Made by a program: the position numbers and the translations under genes
Notes under the pieces: model-generated
Database searches by the model: none
What the model was told of the DNA's origin: nothing
The model's input: the letters and a program-made list of their open reading frames with translations, nothing else
Assembly (NCBI RefSeq): GCF_019578655.1
Contig: NC_063263.1
Coordinates: 9,113,001 to 9,177,000 of the forward strand
Reading direction: 5' to 3'
DNA from: Ricinus communis
Lineage: Eukaryota > Streptophyta > Magnoliopsida > Malpighiales > Euphorbiaceae
Length of the DNA stretch: 64,000 nucleotides
Shown here: in pieces, positions 1-12,854 of the stretch
Layout: each line of letters opens with the position of its first letter
Position numbering within the stretch: position 1 is the stretch's first letter

Positions 1-107
1 CTAGGATGGTTAAATGTGTTTATGACTTGAAAATGGAGCCACTGTTTTTTTCCTCTTTCAATTCCAATGTATATTTATTGATTTATATAATTTGTTCCGT
101 GGTTCAG

Positions 108-626
108 TTCAGTGGTAAATCAATTGGAATAGTTGGGTTGGGCAGGATTGGTACGGCAATTGCCAAAAGAGCTGAAGCTTTTAATTGCTCCATAAGTTAC
201 TACTCCAGAACTCAAAAACCATATACAAATTACAAATACTTCTCCAATATCTTGGATTTGGCCAAAACTTGCCAAATCCTTGTTGTGGCTTGTGCTTTGA
301 CTGAAGAGACTCGACATATTATCAACCGGGAAGTCATCGATGCATTGGGTCCAAAGGGCATTCTTATCAACATTGGCAGAGGTGCACATGTCGATGAACC
401 TGAACTTGTGTCTGCATTACTTGAAGGCCGGCTGGCTGGTGCAGGGTTTGATGTTTATGAAAATGAGCCTATGGTTCCTGAACAATTGTTTAGCCTTGAC
501 AATGTTTTCCTTCAGCCGCATATTGGAAGTGACACTGTAGAGACCAGCAATGCAATGGCAGACCTTGTGATTGCAAACTTGGAGGCACACTTAACCAACA
601 AGCCCCTCTTGACTCCAGTTATATGA
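108..626 (+). CDS. Glyoxylate/hydroxypyruvate reductase (HPR2/HPR3-like), last exon only
   Basis: This is the C-terminal part of an NAD(P)-dependent D-2-hydroxyacid dehydrogenase, a family that reduces hydroxypyruvate or glyoxylate (and hydroxyphenylpyruvate for HPR3). The exon opens after an AG at 106-107 (an alternative AG lies at 111-112). It encodes the Rossmann motif [19 protein letters not shown], then [14 protein letters not shown] with the catalytic Arg region, the Asp/Glu region GFDVYENEP, and the catalytic His in [11 protein letters not shown]. It ends PLLTPVI and TGA. The codons before 108 look like intron. The substrate-binding N-terminal half lies left of the window. HPR2 and HPR3 types are hard to separate from this part alone; the ending resembles HPR3-like plant proteins. 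Confidence 0.9.
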   Translation, partial: FSGKSIGIVGLGRIGTAIAKRAEAFNCSISYYSRTQKPYTNYKYFSNILDLAKTCQILVVACALTEETRHIINREVIDALGPKGILINIGRGAHVDEPELVSALLEGRLAGAGFDVYENEPMVPEQLFSLDNVFLQPHIGSDTVETSNAMADLVIANLEAHLTNKPLLTPVI

Positions 627-1409
627 TTAAGCTCGAGTTAGATGCTATCAATTAGGTAGAATATAGTTTATCTTAGGATCATTATGAGGTCCTCATTGAT
701 TTTCCAGAATATTTTGGAAGTTCATTCATCCTAAGTAGTTAGCTTGGCATTTCAGAAAGCATTTATCCAAAATTTGTTTTCTTCCAATAACCTTACAATG
801 ACAAGGAAATTAGTTAGGGGGTTAATATTGGTGCTAGCACATTAGCCGCTAGCCACCATTTCTTATCGAGGATTGATCTTGACAGGAAATGCTGCTAGAT
901 TTTTATTATTAATATTATTACTACAGGATGGAGATATTATTGGTATTGATAACGATAGTGATTGATTTAGGTTTCTCTTAAATACATTTCAATTCTCTCA
1001 AAATGATTATAGATTTTCTTTTCATTACTGGCTCTAAAAGCAACAACATGAAGCCTTAAATATGAGGTAGCTTTCCAACTCCAAGCACACAAAAAAGGCA
1101 CTAAGGGGAAATTGAGAAAATCAGAGACTAGGTGAGAATGAAGATACTACGACAACTAAGTAGCAACTATTTCTTATACAAAAGGGTTCATTCTGAATGA
1201 CCCATGAAAGCACTACATATACAAGATACGTTCTTCCAAGTCAGTCACATAAGAAAGTGAAAAAAGACTCTCCATGTGGCCATGTATGTTCTTCTTGTGC
1301 TCCTTTTGCTTCTCCATCTCCAGTCTAGATCACCTTTTTTTTCTTCTTCTTTTCCCATTTTCACTTGCCTTGCCCGTGTCTGAATTTTCTTTTGGCAACC
1401 AAATATAGC
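627..1409. other. Intergenic, between convergent 3' ends
   Basis: These 783 bases lie between the stop codons of two convergent genes and should hold both 3' UTRs. No coding stretch or structural RNA was recognised. A T/C-rich run lies at about 1326-1365. Confidence 0.6.
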
Positions 1410-2030
1410 TCAGTCTCTCAAGGAGAAATTAGTAGACAGATCAGGCAATTTCTCCTCAAGAGCTGATGGAGAAGAAGCCCCTTTGAAGATGAGGAAATTG
1501 AGAGTCTCCAATGTAAAGTAGATGAAAGACCCTTTAGAATGAGTGAAGAAACACCCAAAATTGGAACCCACCACACATTGCCATCCACCCCCATATTTCA
1601 TATCAAACTCCTGCCAAATTGTAGAACACAAAAATCAATTAAAACAAAACGTACAAACTTTCCATTTTCCGTTTCTCTTATTTTCTTTTTGGAAATCTTT
1701 TCTTTTCTTCTAAGTATTATCCAATCTAATAAGAAAATTAAGAACAAAGAACCTTCATTGTGTATGAATGTATCAAGAGGCACAAGCAAAATTTTACCAA
1801 CCAGCAAAGAGATTCTAAAAGTTTTAAACAAAAATAACAGCCACCTCATTGTTCTTGTTTAATCATGAGTGCATATGAAAGAAAGATGGTACCTTTTTTA
1901 TGTGGGCAGCAATGGATTTACAGTCCAAGACATCATAGAGATCCAAGGCCTGAGATGCACAAGCCATAGCTTGGATTTGCATCTTCACAGGCATATCAGT
2001 GTCCTCTATCAAAGCTTTCCCTTCCAACAT
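1410..2030 (-). CDS. Dynein light chain, LC8 type
   Basis: Two exons, 1893-2030 and 1410-1610, join in phase 0 to give 112 codons. Both junctions are clean (AAG|GTACC and CAG|GAG). LC8/DYNLL proteins are small dimeric hub proteins. In land plants, which lack dynein motors, they act as general dimerisation partners. The sequence carries LC8 hallmarks: MPVKMQIQAMACASQALD, DVLDCKSIAAHIKKEFD, the beta-strand block YGGGWQCVVGSNFGCFFTH, and IYFTLETLNFLIFKG at the end of the fold. About 20 extra residues (ASSPSALEE onward) follow the usual end. The start is the first ATG, at 2030; the open frame upstream has no other ATG and reads a CT-rich leader. Intron 1 is 282 nt. Confidence 0.93.
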
Positions 2031-4780
2031 CTTAACCGCTCTCTCTCTCTCCTGCACCTATCTCTCTATGAAATTAAAACGAAAAAGGAAAACCCAGTTG
2101 AGATATGCACAGAATCTTGTCCAAACTATAAGCTCTTATCTGAAAAGAAAGCAACCGAAAAGAAACAAGCTCCAGAAGGATCTCTCAATCTCACTGTTTC
2201 AAAAGTACGAGAACCAATGTACAAGCAACACGAGGCCTTATAACAAAAACCCAAGTACCCAGACCCCCCTCTCTCTCGTTTCCAAATGTGAAGGAATAAG
2301 AATACAATATTGGGTTTGGCACAGAAATCAATTCATGGGTGTCATTTTCTCTCCTCAAATGAAGGGCCTTTATGATTTTGCACCGAAAAGTAACCATCTT
2401 TCTCTCTCTTACTTGTGTCATAGTCACTGAGGATAAAGATTGAGAGGATAAAGGTGTTGAGGCTCAAAATAAAGTCAAGTATTACTTGTATTTTAGTGAT
2501 TATTTAGTTTTGCTTTGAGCAGACTTCGATCACTAATCACTAATCACTTCCCGTTTCCTATCCAATTAAGATAATATTTTTATTTTTTTAAGAGGTGGGA
2601 AGACATAAATCCAATTTTTAAGTTATCCATTTAAAAGCGGCAGAGTAATCTGCAAATAATTCTTTTAAAACGATTTTTGTATTAATAATTCCCAATTAAA
2701 AAATACTCAAAGTCAAAGATAAATTTCCATTCACATATTTAGTCTGAGATATAAGGCTTGAGGATCTCAAATTGGAATCTTATTCTTTTCCATTGAACCA
2801 AATCCAGTTTAGACCTGGAATTAATAACAAAAGAGAAAAGTCTTTCAATTAGCAGTTAATTTTGTTGCTCAAAATAGTTATGGGTCTAAGCAACCACATT
2901 TTTGTTTATTAGCTCAAAGCTCTATTTGTTTGGCATAAAATATTTTCAGCATGCATTTGGTGTAAAATCTTCTAAAATGAATTACCAAAAGTAAACTAAA
3001 TATGAATAAACAATTATCAAAAATCATCTTTAATGACCTTTGGCCACTGCTAGTCTAGTAGCTACCTGCCGCCATCAATCACTGGATTGTTATTCAGAAG
3101 AATGTTCTCAACTTTATTTTGTCTAATTTTCTTTTATACTTAATTATAAATTTTAGATATTTTAATGATTTTTTATGAAAAGAAATTAATATTTTTCACA
3201 AGCGGACAAATACTAAAAAATATGCTAATTAAAGTTTTCCTCCAAAAATATTTTCCATAAGACAAAGGAAGCAAAATAAATGGTAATATAATAGGGTGTG
3301 GACATAGTAAATTACGGACTAATTAGGAAATTAATCCGTAAAATAAATTAATAACGAAATCCCATTACATTTGCCTGTTAACATCAGTTGTGGATAATGC
3401 AATTGCGATTGACTGTAAATATTTTAATTACGGACACGGTGAGATTTGACTGTTAACATCTCATTAGTTTTTAGTTTTATTATTAACCCTAAACGAAACT
3501 AAAACTTTAAATTGGAAATTCTGAGTTGATGAGCCCTACCAAAATCGTCTGAAATAGTTATTTTGATTGGATTCAACCATTTGATCCAACAGTGACAATT
3601 TTTGGTTTGGATAAGGCAGAAATTCAAATAATGACAGTAACAGTAACCACATTTTCATACATTGCATTTGCTATGATATTATACATCAACTCTTCCATAA
3701 TGAAATATCTGTGATATTTTTGCTGAAATATCAACAAGAGGCCCCAGAGTCCATGTCTACAATGTGGATTATCTGGAAAAGGAAAGGCAGCAGCATAGGT
3801 TCTATTCTACAGCAACTGGAACTATCCATTCCATTCACCAGCTTCTCTTTCCCCATTACCTCCAATTCTATTGGAATTTGGACATATATCACTTACTCCA
3901 CTCTATTTGAATATATTCTCTTGCTAATGGGCCAACAAGGCAACAGCCATATATAAAAGTCTCTCCTGTTCATAGAGATGGGCATCGGCTTCTTTTAGTA
4001 GACCAAAGAATGGGCATATGATGCCGGCCAGAATTGACAAGCCGAGAGAGTAAGCTGTAAGCTGTTCCCATTTCCCAACCTAATTAAATGAATAGGCAAA
4101 GCATGAGAGCCAAAGTGTTTCAGTTCTGCTTAATTGGCTCTTGGGTTTTTGGCCTTGTTGTAAGAGTTTGAATAAAAGCAATAATTCAATTTTTGCAGGC
4201 CAGATACCATTGGCATGAGACATCAAAACACAAACAACTCGCCAGTTGGCTGTGACCAAAATAGATGCGGCCCCTTGAAGTACCTAGAGAGTCGAGAAGA
4301 ATTGACAGTAGCTAGTTTCTGGAGGACCCCTACGTAAATACACAAAGTTAAACCAAAATCCAGCATCATCCTTGACTGGATAAATCTGCATTAAGATTTT
4401 ATATTGAATTTCCACATTCATCATTATCCATTGCTTGGAAGAAACTGTGAAAGTTACAGGCATATAATTGTCCATAAGGACAAAAGAGTCATATGCTACC
4501 TTTTTCTAGTCATCTTTGTTAAGTGGGTCTAAAATTTCACCTAGATAGGTTCAAACAAAAGGTAGTGACCCGTTCTACAAATCATTGTATGCAATAGCAA
4601 ACCAAGTCCTACTAAATACAAAAAAATTGTTTGGCAAAATCTTGCGTCCCTCATAAAGAAAAATAATAAATTCAGCTGTATCTAATATCATGCTACTATA
4701 TCTTATTGTCCTGCAAATTTACTAGCATGTATGTATGATTTCTGAACGCAAACTAAGCCTTTTTACAAATTCTTAAACAG
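2031..4780. other. Intergenic: upstream of LC8 gene, downstream of La gene
   Basis: These 2.75 kb should contain the leader and promoter of the LC8 gene (pyrimidine-rich, about 2031-2430) and the 3' UTR of the La gene near 4700. Short open frames, for example at 3711-3956 and 4284-4475, have no recognisable family or splice context. Composition is AT-rich throughout. Confidence 0.5.
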
Positions 4781-7700
4781 TTAAGAGCTTTTGAGCTTTT
4801 GGCGGTTGTGCTGGGTTGGAGAATCATTTTCTTTGGAGTGCGATTGTCTGCCCTCAAAGTTTTTCCCACCTTCACTGGATTTCTGTTGCCTGTTTGGCAC
4901 AAACAAAAAATAAAAACAATGCAACTTTAGAAGCAAATGGTATTAATTGTACCAACAAATAAATAAAAATTCTCGTGAGTAGAGAAATTTTAAATGATTC
5001 ATGATGTTTTTCTTTAGGGGGCCACATGTCAATGTGGGCCATGCACGGCAGCAGTTCTTCCATATGTGGAAATATCCTTCCTCATAATACAGACACTAGT
5101 ACACGTAAGCAGTATCAGCAGTGCGCATGCATACCGTTTTCTACCATCTCTTCTTTCCAGGAAATGTTCTTCGTTGCAACAATGCATATTAAAGTGCTCC
5201 TCCTCCGACTTAGCTGAAAGAAGAGGAAAAAAGTAATTTTCTGTTAGTGGTATCAAAAGTGGAAGACTTCCATTGAAGTTCCAACCAGAGAATTTGTTGC
5301 ATAGGGAAGATCACTAAGGCAAATTTAATGTGCAATCGGTCTCAGCCAATTATTCAAATGCCTAAGAAAAGTTGCACCCAACTTTGCGGAGCAACCTTCT
5401 AAAGACATTGATCTCATGCACAAGCAGGATACTTTCTAAATCTACGTCCCCAAAATTAAACATGGATCTCTGCAGAAACTCTACTACAACTAGACAAAAA
5501 AAACAATCAGCTCTCTGATTATACAAAATAAATAGTTCGGCCTGCCTACCAGTAACCACTTCGAATGAAACTATGAAATTCTTCACAATGAGTCCTTCAA
5601 TAAATTCTGCTGCCGCACAGGCTTTTATAGCTCCTTCTGGTTCTTTGAAATGAATGTAACCTGAAATTGCTCCCTCATGATAATCAACATGCTGTACAGG
5701 AGAGGAATAAATACATAAACATAAAGAAAAGATGCATAAACAGGATTTAATAGACAGAAATGATAAAGAGCCAAGCATTTTCCAACTACATAACAGATAA
5801 ACAATTCTCTTGAGGAAGCATGAAAGTACTTCTTTTAGTAAATGTAATTTATTTAAGTACCCAAATTTGGATAGGCAACAGGTTCGAGTTTTTCTAGATG
5901 CAGCATTTTTGCCTTGAACTCTCAAGAGGTTATGCGGCAAAGACATCGACATCACAAGGAATGTGAGCACATCAAAACATTTGCAGAAAGGATGTTCAAT
6001 AAAAACTTGCAACACAAGGAAAGTTAATGTACTTGAATAAAAAGGTACTAAGATAACAAGAGAACATGAACTCCCTGATACCTTAACAGCACCAAATCTT
6101 TGAAAGACATCATTTAGGTCCTCAAACAAGAGAACATCCTTTTCTTCATGCACAATAGTATATTTGTCTCCCCCAGTTGCTTTTTCATTCTTCTCATGAC
6201 AAACACTTTCAGAAGATTGATCCCTATCGTGGCATATGGTGACTTGTGTTTGATCAGTATCTACAATCTCTTCAAAGATGATCTGTCCATCCTCTTCAAT
6301 GTTTTTGCACTTTTCATTCTCAGGATTCTTTTTCAATGCTTCAACAATATCTTCAGAGGTGTTTTCAGTCTCCTTACAGTCTCCTTGGTTCATATTCTTC
6401 TCCTCTTTACAAGCACCGTCACTGTTAGTAATTGTCTCAATACTGCTTCTGTTTTTAACAGGTTTTCCTGTTGATCTCCTCTTCAATGAAAATGCAAAAA
6501 TGAGACCTTTGGTGTAGCTGTCATCAGGAAGAGGAATCCTATCAGCTAAAGCAATTGACAAACAGGAAGTCAACAAGGACTTCAGCAACCCAAAAAAGAG
6601 AGAAACAACTAACTTTGATGTTTTGCTGGTAGTATTTCTATGTGTTGAGCCCACAAGGGAACTATCTTTCCCAGTTTGCTTTGTTATTTTTGCTCTCTCA
6701 AAATCAAACTCCTTCCTAAACCAAGCAAGAGATTGTAAGACATACTAATATAGCTTTTAATAACAAAAATTCAAATGATAAAAATGGTTGGAGAATTAAT
6801 TGATCTATAATTCTACAAGATTTCCACAGAGCCAAAATTGATATTGTCTAAAAGAGAAACCTGAGCTTACCGTTTATTCACTCAAGCACAAAATTGCCAA
6901 TTCCTGCTGTGTTACTCAAAAGAATAATAGGTGGAAAGATATTGTAGACATATCTTCAATAAATTACAGAAACACCAATTCTCTTTATTGATTTATTACT
7001 GTAGACATCTCTTCATGTCATTTCTTCAACGATGGTTAGTTTGTATCTCATAAGTTCATTCTTAAAAAATAATAAAGATGGCAAAATATCATATCTTATC
7101 ACCATGTCTGTGTATAACCCAAGTATGACACACAAGCAGCAGCAAAGAAAACACAGCTGTCAAACCTGGAATTTAAAACATTCAGATCCAAGACATGCTA
7201 ATGCATTGCACAGTGCTTGAATGCTCATGATGATTAGAACTCAACAATCATAACTTACTTTGGTTTTAATTCTATATTGGCACCAGCATAAACCAGACTT
7301 TGCTTCAAAATATGTTCAGCATCTCCATCCGTAGAAAACTCAATCAAAGCAGTGCCGCAGAAAACCCTATTGTTTGCCATATGACGAGGTAACCTCACGC
7401 TATTAACCTATGAGTCCAACAAAAGAATTTTAAAAGACAAATGAACATAGTAAATGAATATGCAACACTGAAAGAATCTCTCAATTACATAACTTAAATA
7501 ATGATTAAGGAGAAGCAAATTCTTATCAATTATATCAACTACTAATAATACATAAATATTTCATAAATGAAAAGAATCTTTCATAACCAATGACATTGAA
7601 TTTGCGAGATGGGCCAACCAAAGCACCATGATAATCCTTAATTCTCAAATGTGAGTACACTGACATCAATAAACGAGTGGATAACAAAAGTAAAGCTGAA

Positions 7701-8457
7701 AAGCCTAAAAATAATATTAAAATAAGAGCTTGACCATGTTATACCTTGCCAAACTTAGCAAAGAAAGACTCCACATCTTCCATTGTAATATCATATTGGA
7801 AAGGAGAAGCTGCTATGGTTCTTACATCCACTTGTTCTATAACTTCCTCAATCTTTGATAGCTTCTTAACCCGACCCACCTTCCTCCCTTCAAAATCAAA
7901 ACTTAACCCGATAAAAGCCAAGAAATCGAGTGACCAAGGGTAATTCCTTTATTAATAAAATTGATAGCATACCATCATTAGAAACTCTGAGAAAACTCGA
8001 TTTACGCAGAATCTTGGCAACTGATTTAAGCAGCTCATGTGGAAGATCATCTTGTTTTGTTCGACCTAATCCAAGAAAAGCTCTGATTCTAGAAAATGAA
8101 CATACAAGAGCCAAACTCACCACTAATATTTTTCAAAGTCAAGACCAACACCATAAACAATCAAATGTAACACACTAAGATAAATATATATAAATATACG
8201 CACACATCAGTGTTTCTATATAAGGATACTTCCGTCTTTGGATTGAGATACTTTTTTCATAAGGAAATCGTCTCGAGGTAAATTGCTGTCGCTAAAGTAG
8301 AATTCCACCTGAAAATATTGAAAAAGGAACAAGATTATTATGTCAATTTTGAGCATTTGATTGATAAAAAAAAAAAAAAAGATTAATGGTAGTAAAAATA
8401 TCAAATTTAGACCTGATTGAGGATTTTAGAGGCGGTTTCTTCATCTAAATTAGCCAT
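4781..8457 (-). CDS. La protein (La motif plus two RRMs)
   Basis: La protein binds the UUU-OH ends of new RNA polymerase III transcripts in the nucleus. Ten exons are inferred: 8413-8457, 8230-8308, 7973-8122, 7745-7887, 7259-7407, 6614-6715, 6082-6538, 5550-5691, 5135-5213 and 4781-4889. They total 1455 nt, 484 residues. The La motif covers residues about 1-95 (VEFYFSDSNLPRDDFL, MVSLALVCSFSRIRAFLGLG, LRKSSFLRVSNDG). RRM1 follows (residues about 110-190, FFAKFGKV, RVFCGTALIEFS). A charged, low-complexity linker leads to a second RRM (DLNDVFQRFGAVKHVDY, SGYIHFKEPEGAIKA). The tail is basic and Gly/Lys/Gln-rich. The 75-nt intron 6539-6613 is inferred: it is in frame and would otherwise insert a hydrophobic stretch unlike La. 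Exon 9 (5135-5213) is the least conserved; it fits by phase and position. Confidence 0.9.
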
Positions 8458-10616
8458 CGTAGGTAGCTTAATTACTCCCCGGCGACAAAAGAGACGGTGA
8501 CACCTTTGGGTTATTATCAGCGCTTGGAGAGTGGGTTTTGAGAGGTAAAGTTGAGATACGTCGTTTCATGGATTTGCTTCTTCTTCTTTTTTTCAATAAA
8601 AATATTTTCTTAATATGAACTGGTTACACAAATTCTTCATAAATGCACTATTTTAAAAGAAGATTTATTTCAAACTATCATATCATAGAAACTATTTCCT
8701 TTGCTTGCAGTTTTAGTGTCGGTTTGCCATTCAAAAATATTAATCGATAAATTGAATTATACATTTTTCCAGGAAACATTGAGCTCAACCCAAGCGCTGT
8801 CTCTACGTAGCCCAACCCAACATAGGGTTCAGGTTCAACTTATAGAAAACCCAGTCCTGGTAGTAAAAGCAGTAATCACATTACCCTTCAATATCTTTAG
8901 CTTCATCAGAGTTGCTCCATTTTATTGTTTCTCTTGTAATTCTGTTTTGGAATAGTAATTAGTATGACCACAAACAGAATGGTCCACCACTGTCTACTGT
9001 CACTGTTTTCTACTCATTATTTATCATCACAGTTTGGAGAATTGCTTGTTTTATCCCATCCAACACCTGCCATGCCCATATCATCAATGCCAAGAAAATG
9101 TTGGTCTTGTGGAACTTGGTAGAGACTGCAGCGTCTAACTTCTCAAATACTGTACCAACAATAAGAAATATTTTGTTGCCCATGCTCGGAAATCTTTGTT
9201 CATCCGTGAACATCTTTAAAAAATATCTCTTTCTTATTCTACTTATTATTAAGCACCTCACACGCCAAAATTTCACTCTCCTGCTGCCATGGTAAATGTT
9301 TTAGGTTTATATTTTTTCCGTTTTTGCAGATAAATTATTATTTTTACGACGAATATAAGATACTATCGTCTCTCTTAATTTTTAATATTTTTTAATTTAT
9401 TCTTGTACTATGTATCTGATCACCAAATATTATAATTCTAGTGTCAATAGAAATGTTATAAGCCCTTGAATCCAGTAACCATTTGCATTTTTATTTTTTT
9501 TTGGAAAGATAGAAACCATTTGCATTTGCCCCAACGTTAACATTGTAAAAAATGATCGAAGCAACGAAAATCCTCCCCACTCTAATTTATTTGATATATT
9601 TTTTAGTTAACATTGCCGAAAATTGAACAAAAGAATTGTTATGTTATTGTTGATCATATTGGCCCGTTATTTGGTATCACATATAAGAATTTTATTTTTA
9701 ATAAAAGTATAAATTACTAATTTTTAAAAAAATTATAGAATAAAATATAAATATTATTAAATTTTAATATTGCATGTAATTATTAAGAAAATAATATATT
9801 ATTTTATTAATAAACTTTTTATCCAACGGCTGTAATTAAATTTGACAAATGACTTAAAATCTACTATGAGATTGAGAATTATATAAAAAAAACAATCATG
9901 ATTTTTTTTTTCTTTGTTATTAAGCCACTTATAAACTTTAAGTTGTTCAAATTATTGGGAATCGGATAGCAAAAAACATACAACAAATGCTAATTAAGTA
10001 ACACTGACATCAATAAATAAATAAATAAATAAAAGAGTAAGAAAAACAGTAGACACATGCATATACTTTTATTTTGTTTATTATATTTTTTAATTTCTTG
10101 GCAAGAAACGTACCATCATCCAACCACAATTTTAAAGAAAATAATAGAGAATAAAATAAAGATATTCTTATTTACACCCAACAACAATTATATATCTAAC
10201 TTAATGTGGGTCATTTGTGGCAAATAATTAACAAAACCCACCAAGAGTTTTGAGTTTCCACAAGAAAACATAAATGAAAAACGAGCCAAAATTAGGTAGC
10301 TAGTCAAGAAAATAAACAAAAGAATATTACAAATAGGACCACCCATTTTTTGCACATTATAATTATTGTCATTGCTCTAGTAGTAGTAGCCGTAGTATTA
10401 GCAGCCTGCCGACACATCACCAAGGCTTAGGTTGGGAATTTTAAGCTCCCTCTCCGAGCCTAGCTCGTCACCATGAAAATGTAATAATAATAAAGTCCAC
10501 TTCTCTGTTCTCCACAAAAATAAAGTGACATGCATATCTAAGCAGCCTGAGCTTTTTGGTTTTTGATAAGGAAAAAAGAAATATCAGTCACACTTGTTTG
10601 CTTCAGAAATAGATAT

Positions 10617-10660
<44 letters not shown>

Positions 10661-11172
10661 TTTTGCTGGCTTTTGGTCCTGTCTTCTAATTATTTTTGGT
10701 AGCTGTAGACAGTTCATGTGCTTACTGCTACTTACTTTGTCATCACTGTCTTCCTTCTTTTCTGTTTCAAGAATTGTCCTTAGAGTTTCAGTTGAGTCCA
10801 GATTATAGTCATTCTTGGTCTTTTCTGGGTACTTTTAATTTTTTCTCTTTTTGATGATTACTTCTTCCTTTCCTTTTTCTTGATGATAAATTTTCTTGTT
10901 ATTTTAAGGTGAGAATTCTGTGTTGCTTTTCCTGTTTCACTGGTTTTAAAGCTTTTTCTTTTAAAGCCAATTTAGTGTTCCTAGTTTACAAAAGTACATC
11001 TCTTTCAGTCTTTTTAGTACTTAGTTTCAGTCCTTTCTCAAAAGGTTTTCCTGGGTATCAATAAACCTTTTTTGATCTTCAAAAAATGTTTGTGTCTTTG
11101 TGCAATTGAGTAGTGGAAGTAAATAAAACTAAGGTTTATATCTTTGGTTGGGTAATTTTAGTATTCTTTACA
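8458..11172. other. Divergent intergenic region between La and LEA_2 genes
   Basis: This 2.7 kb gap separates two gene starts facing away from each other, so it carries both promoters. It is AT-rich, with poly-T and poly-A runs (for example 9490-9500 and 9901-9912). A GA microsatellite lies at 10624-10656. A minus-strand open stretch at 9010-9276 has no ATG at its head and no recognised family. No TE with clear ends was seen. Confidence 0.5.
10624..10656 (+). repeat. (GA)n microsatellite
   Basis: An uninterrupted GA run of about 16 units, preceded by two imperfect ATAGAG units. It lies about 520 nt upstream of the LEA_2-protein start codon, in its promoter or 5' leader. Confidence 0.95.
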
Positions 11173-12854
11173 ATGCTTTCAACAAAATCTGAATCTGATA
11201 TCACAAGTTTAGCCCCATCATCACCTTCAAGGTCTCCAAAACGACCTGTATACTATGTGCAAAGCCCTTCAAGGGACTCGCATGATGGGGACAAGTCATC
11301 CTCTATGCAACCAAGTCCAATGGAGTCACCTTCACACCCTTCCTTTGGTCGCCACTCGAGAAATTCATCGGCTAGTAGGTTTTCTGGGATATTCAGGTCC
11401 TCTTCAGGAAGGAAAAGTAACAGGAAAAGAAATGAGAAAGGGTGGAATGATAAAGGGTGGCCTGAATGTAATGTGATCATGGAAGAAGGTGACTATGATG
11501 AGGATAAAGCCTTTACTAGACGGTGTCAGGCCTTGATTGCTCTTTGTAGTTTTATACTTTTGTTTACAGTGTTTTGCTTGATTATTTGGGGTGCTAGCAG
11601 ACCTTACAAAGCTGAGATTATTGTCAAGGTATGCCAATTATAGCTCTGCTATTATTTGTTTATCAACTTTTACTTCTTTTAATGTCTTTTTGGGGTTTTA
11701 GCTCTAGCTTAAGTGGGACTTAAAAAGAGAGAAAAAAAAAAAAAAAAGGAAAAGAATGGGATTGTTGGTAAAATGCTTTATAAAGGAACTCTGGTCTCTG
11801 CCTTGACTCAATTGCTTATCATACAATTTGACTGTGTCCATCGCCTGGAACCTGAAACCACTGATTTGAATATGGATTTGTTTCAATTACTTGCCGCAGA
11901 ATGCAAATGAACTTGATTGAAAATCTCAAGCTTTAGCCATTTGATGGTATGTTAAATATATACCTTTGGCCTTTTGAGAAGATTTTAATTCTTGTGACGG
12001 TGTCTTGTTCCAATTCAGCATTTGCACAGATGTCAATTACCAACGAAAAGTTTTATTTAGCTTATGATTTCTCCCTTGGGACTCATTGCTAATGTGAAAA
12101 TGTCACTACTTGCAGAGCTTGTCCGTAAGTAACCTCTATGTTGGGGAAGGCTCAGACTTCTCTGGTGTTCCGACAAAGATGCTCACGGTGAATGGCTCGT
12201 TGAGGATGAGCATATACAACCCTGCTTCCATATTTGGCATTCATGTTAGCTCTACACCAATCAATCTCATCTACTCAGAAATCCCAGTTGCAACTGGTCA
12301 GGTAACAACTCTTCCAGGGTCATGTCATCCTGCTGCTGATTACAATATTTGGAATCAATTTAATTTCGTAAAGGATGATAATATTCTTTGGTTTGGGATA
12401 GATGTTTCAAAGCTTATGAAAATGCCATCCTCTTGTAAAAGCACACTAAACTGCACTATTTAGTAAAAGTATTGCACTTTGAGGTTTAAGGCCATGTCAA
12501 GAACTTGCTAAGATGTTCTTTCTTTGTTCTATCCTGAGTATGTGAAATGCTCACATGATGTCTCGATTACTGCAGTTGAAGAAATATTATCAACCTAGAA
12601 AGAGCAGGCGAACTGTATCAGTAATTGTGAAAGGGGAGAAGGTTCCCTTATATGGAGCTGGATCAGGTTTAACAGTTTCGCAAACCGGCATTATAGTTCC
12701 ACTGACACTGCAATTCGAAATCCGATCTCGAGGGAATGTAGTGGGAAAGCTTGTGAGAACGAAGCATAGAAAATTTATATCTTGCCCTGTGGTCCTTGAT
12801 TCTACTAAATCAAAACCAATCAAGTTCAAGAAGGATACATGCACATATGATTGA
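11173..12854 (+). CDS. LEA_2-domain membrane protein (LEA hydroxyproline-rich glycoprotein / NHL-like)
   Basis: Three exons, 11173-11628, 12116-12301 and 12576-12854, give 306 residues, with all junctions in phase 0. The N-terminus carries the plant family signature RSPKRPVYYVQSPSRDSHDG, followed by a Ser-rich, basic cytosolic region. One transmembrane helix spans about residues 118-140. The C-terminal two thirds is a LEA_2 beta-sandwich (NLYVGEGSDFSGVPTKML, NGSLRMSIYNPASIFGIHV, the pattern of water-stress/NDR1-HIN1-like proteins). It is predicted to be a type II protein of the plasma membrane or endomembranes; function in this subfamily is poorly known. The ATG at 11173 was chosen because MLSTKSESDITSLAPSSP matches the family start. 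A frame running on through intron 2 to 12463 is read-through of that intron. Confidence 0.92.

Noticed and set aside
4284..4475. 63-codon minus-strand frame downstream of the La gene
   Set aside because: Considered as a further La exon, but the basic tail exon ending at 4781 already gives a stop, and this frame has no La resemblance.
5362..6654. 430-codon open stretch on the minus strand
   Set aside because: It is a chain of real La exons joined by read-through of open introns. The splice-based model is in phase and gives a normal La protein.
12110..12463. 117-codon plus-strand frame
   Set aside because: It is LEA_2 exon 2 extended through intron 2; the canonical GTAACA donor at 12302 and acceptor at 12575 explain it.
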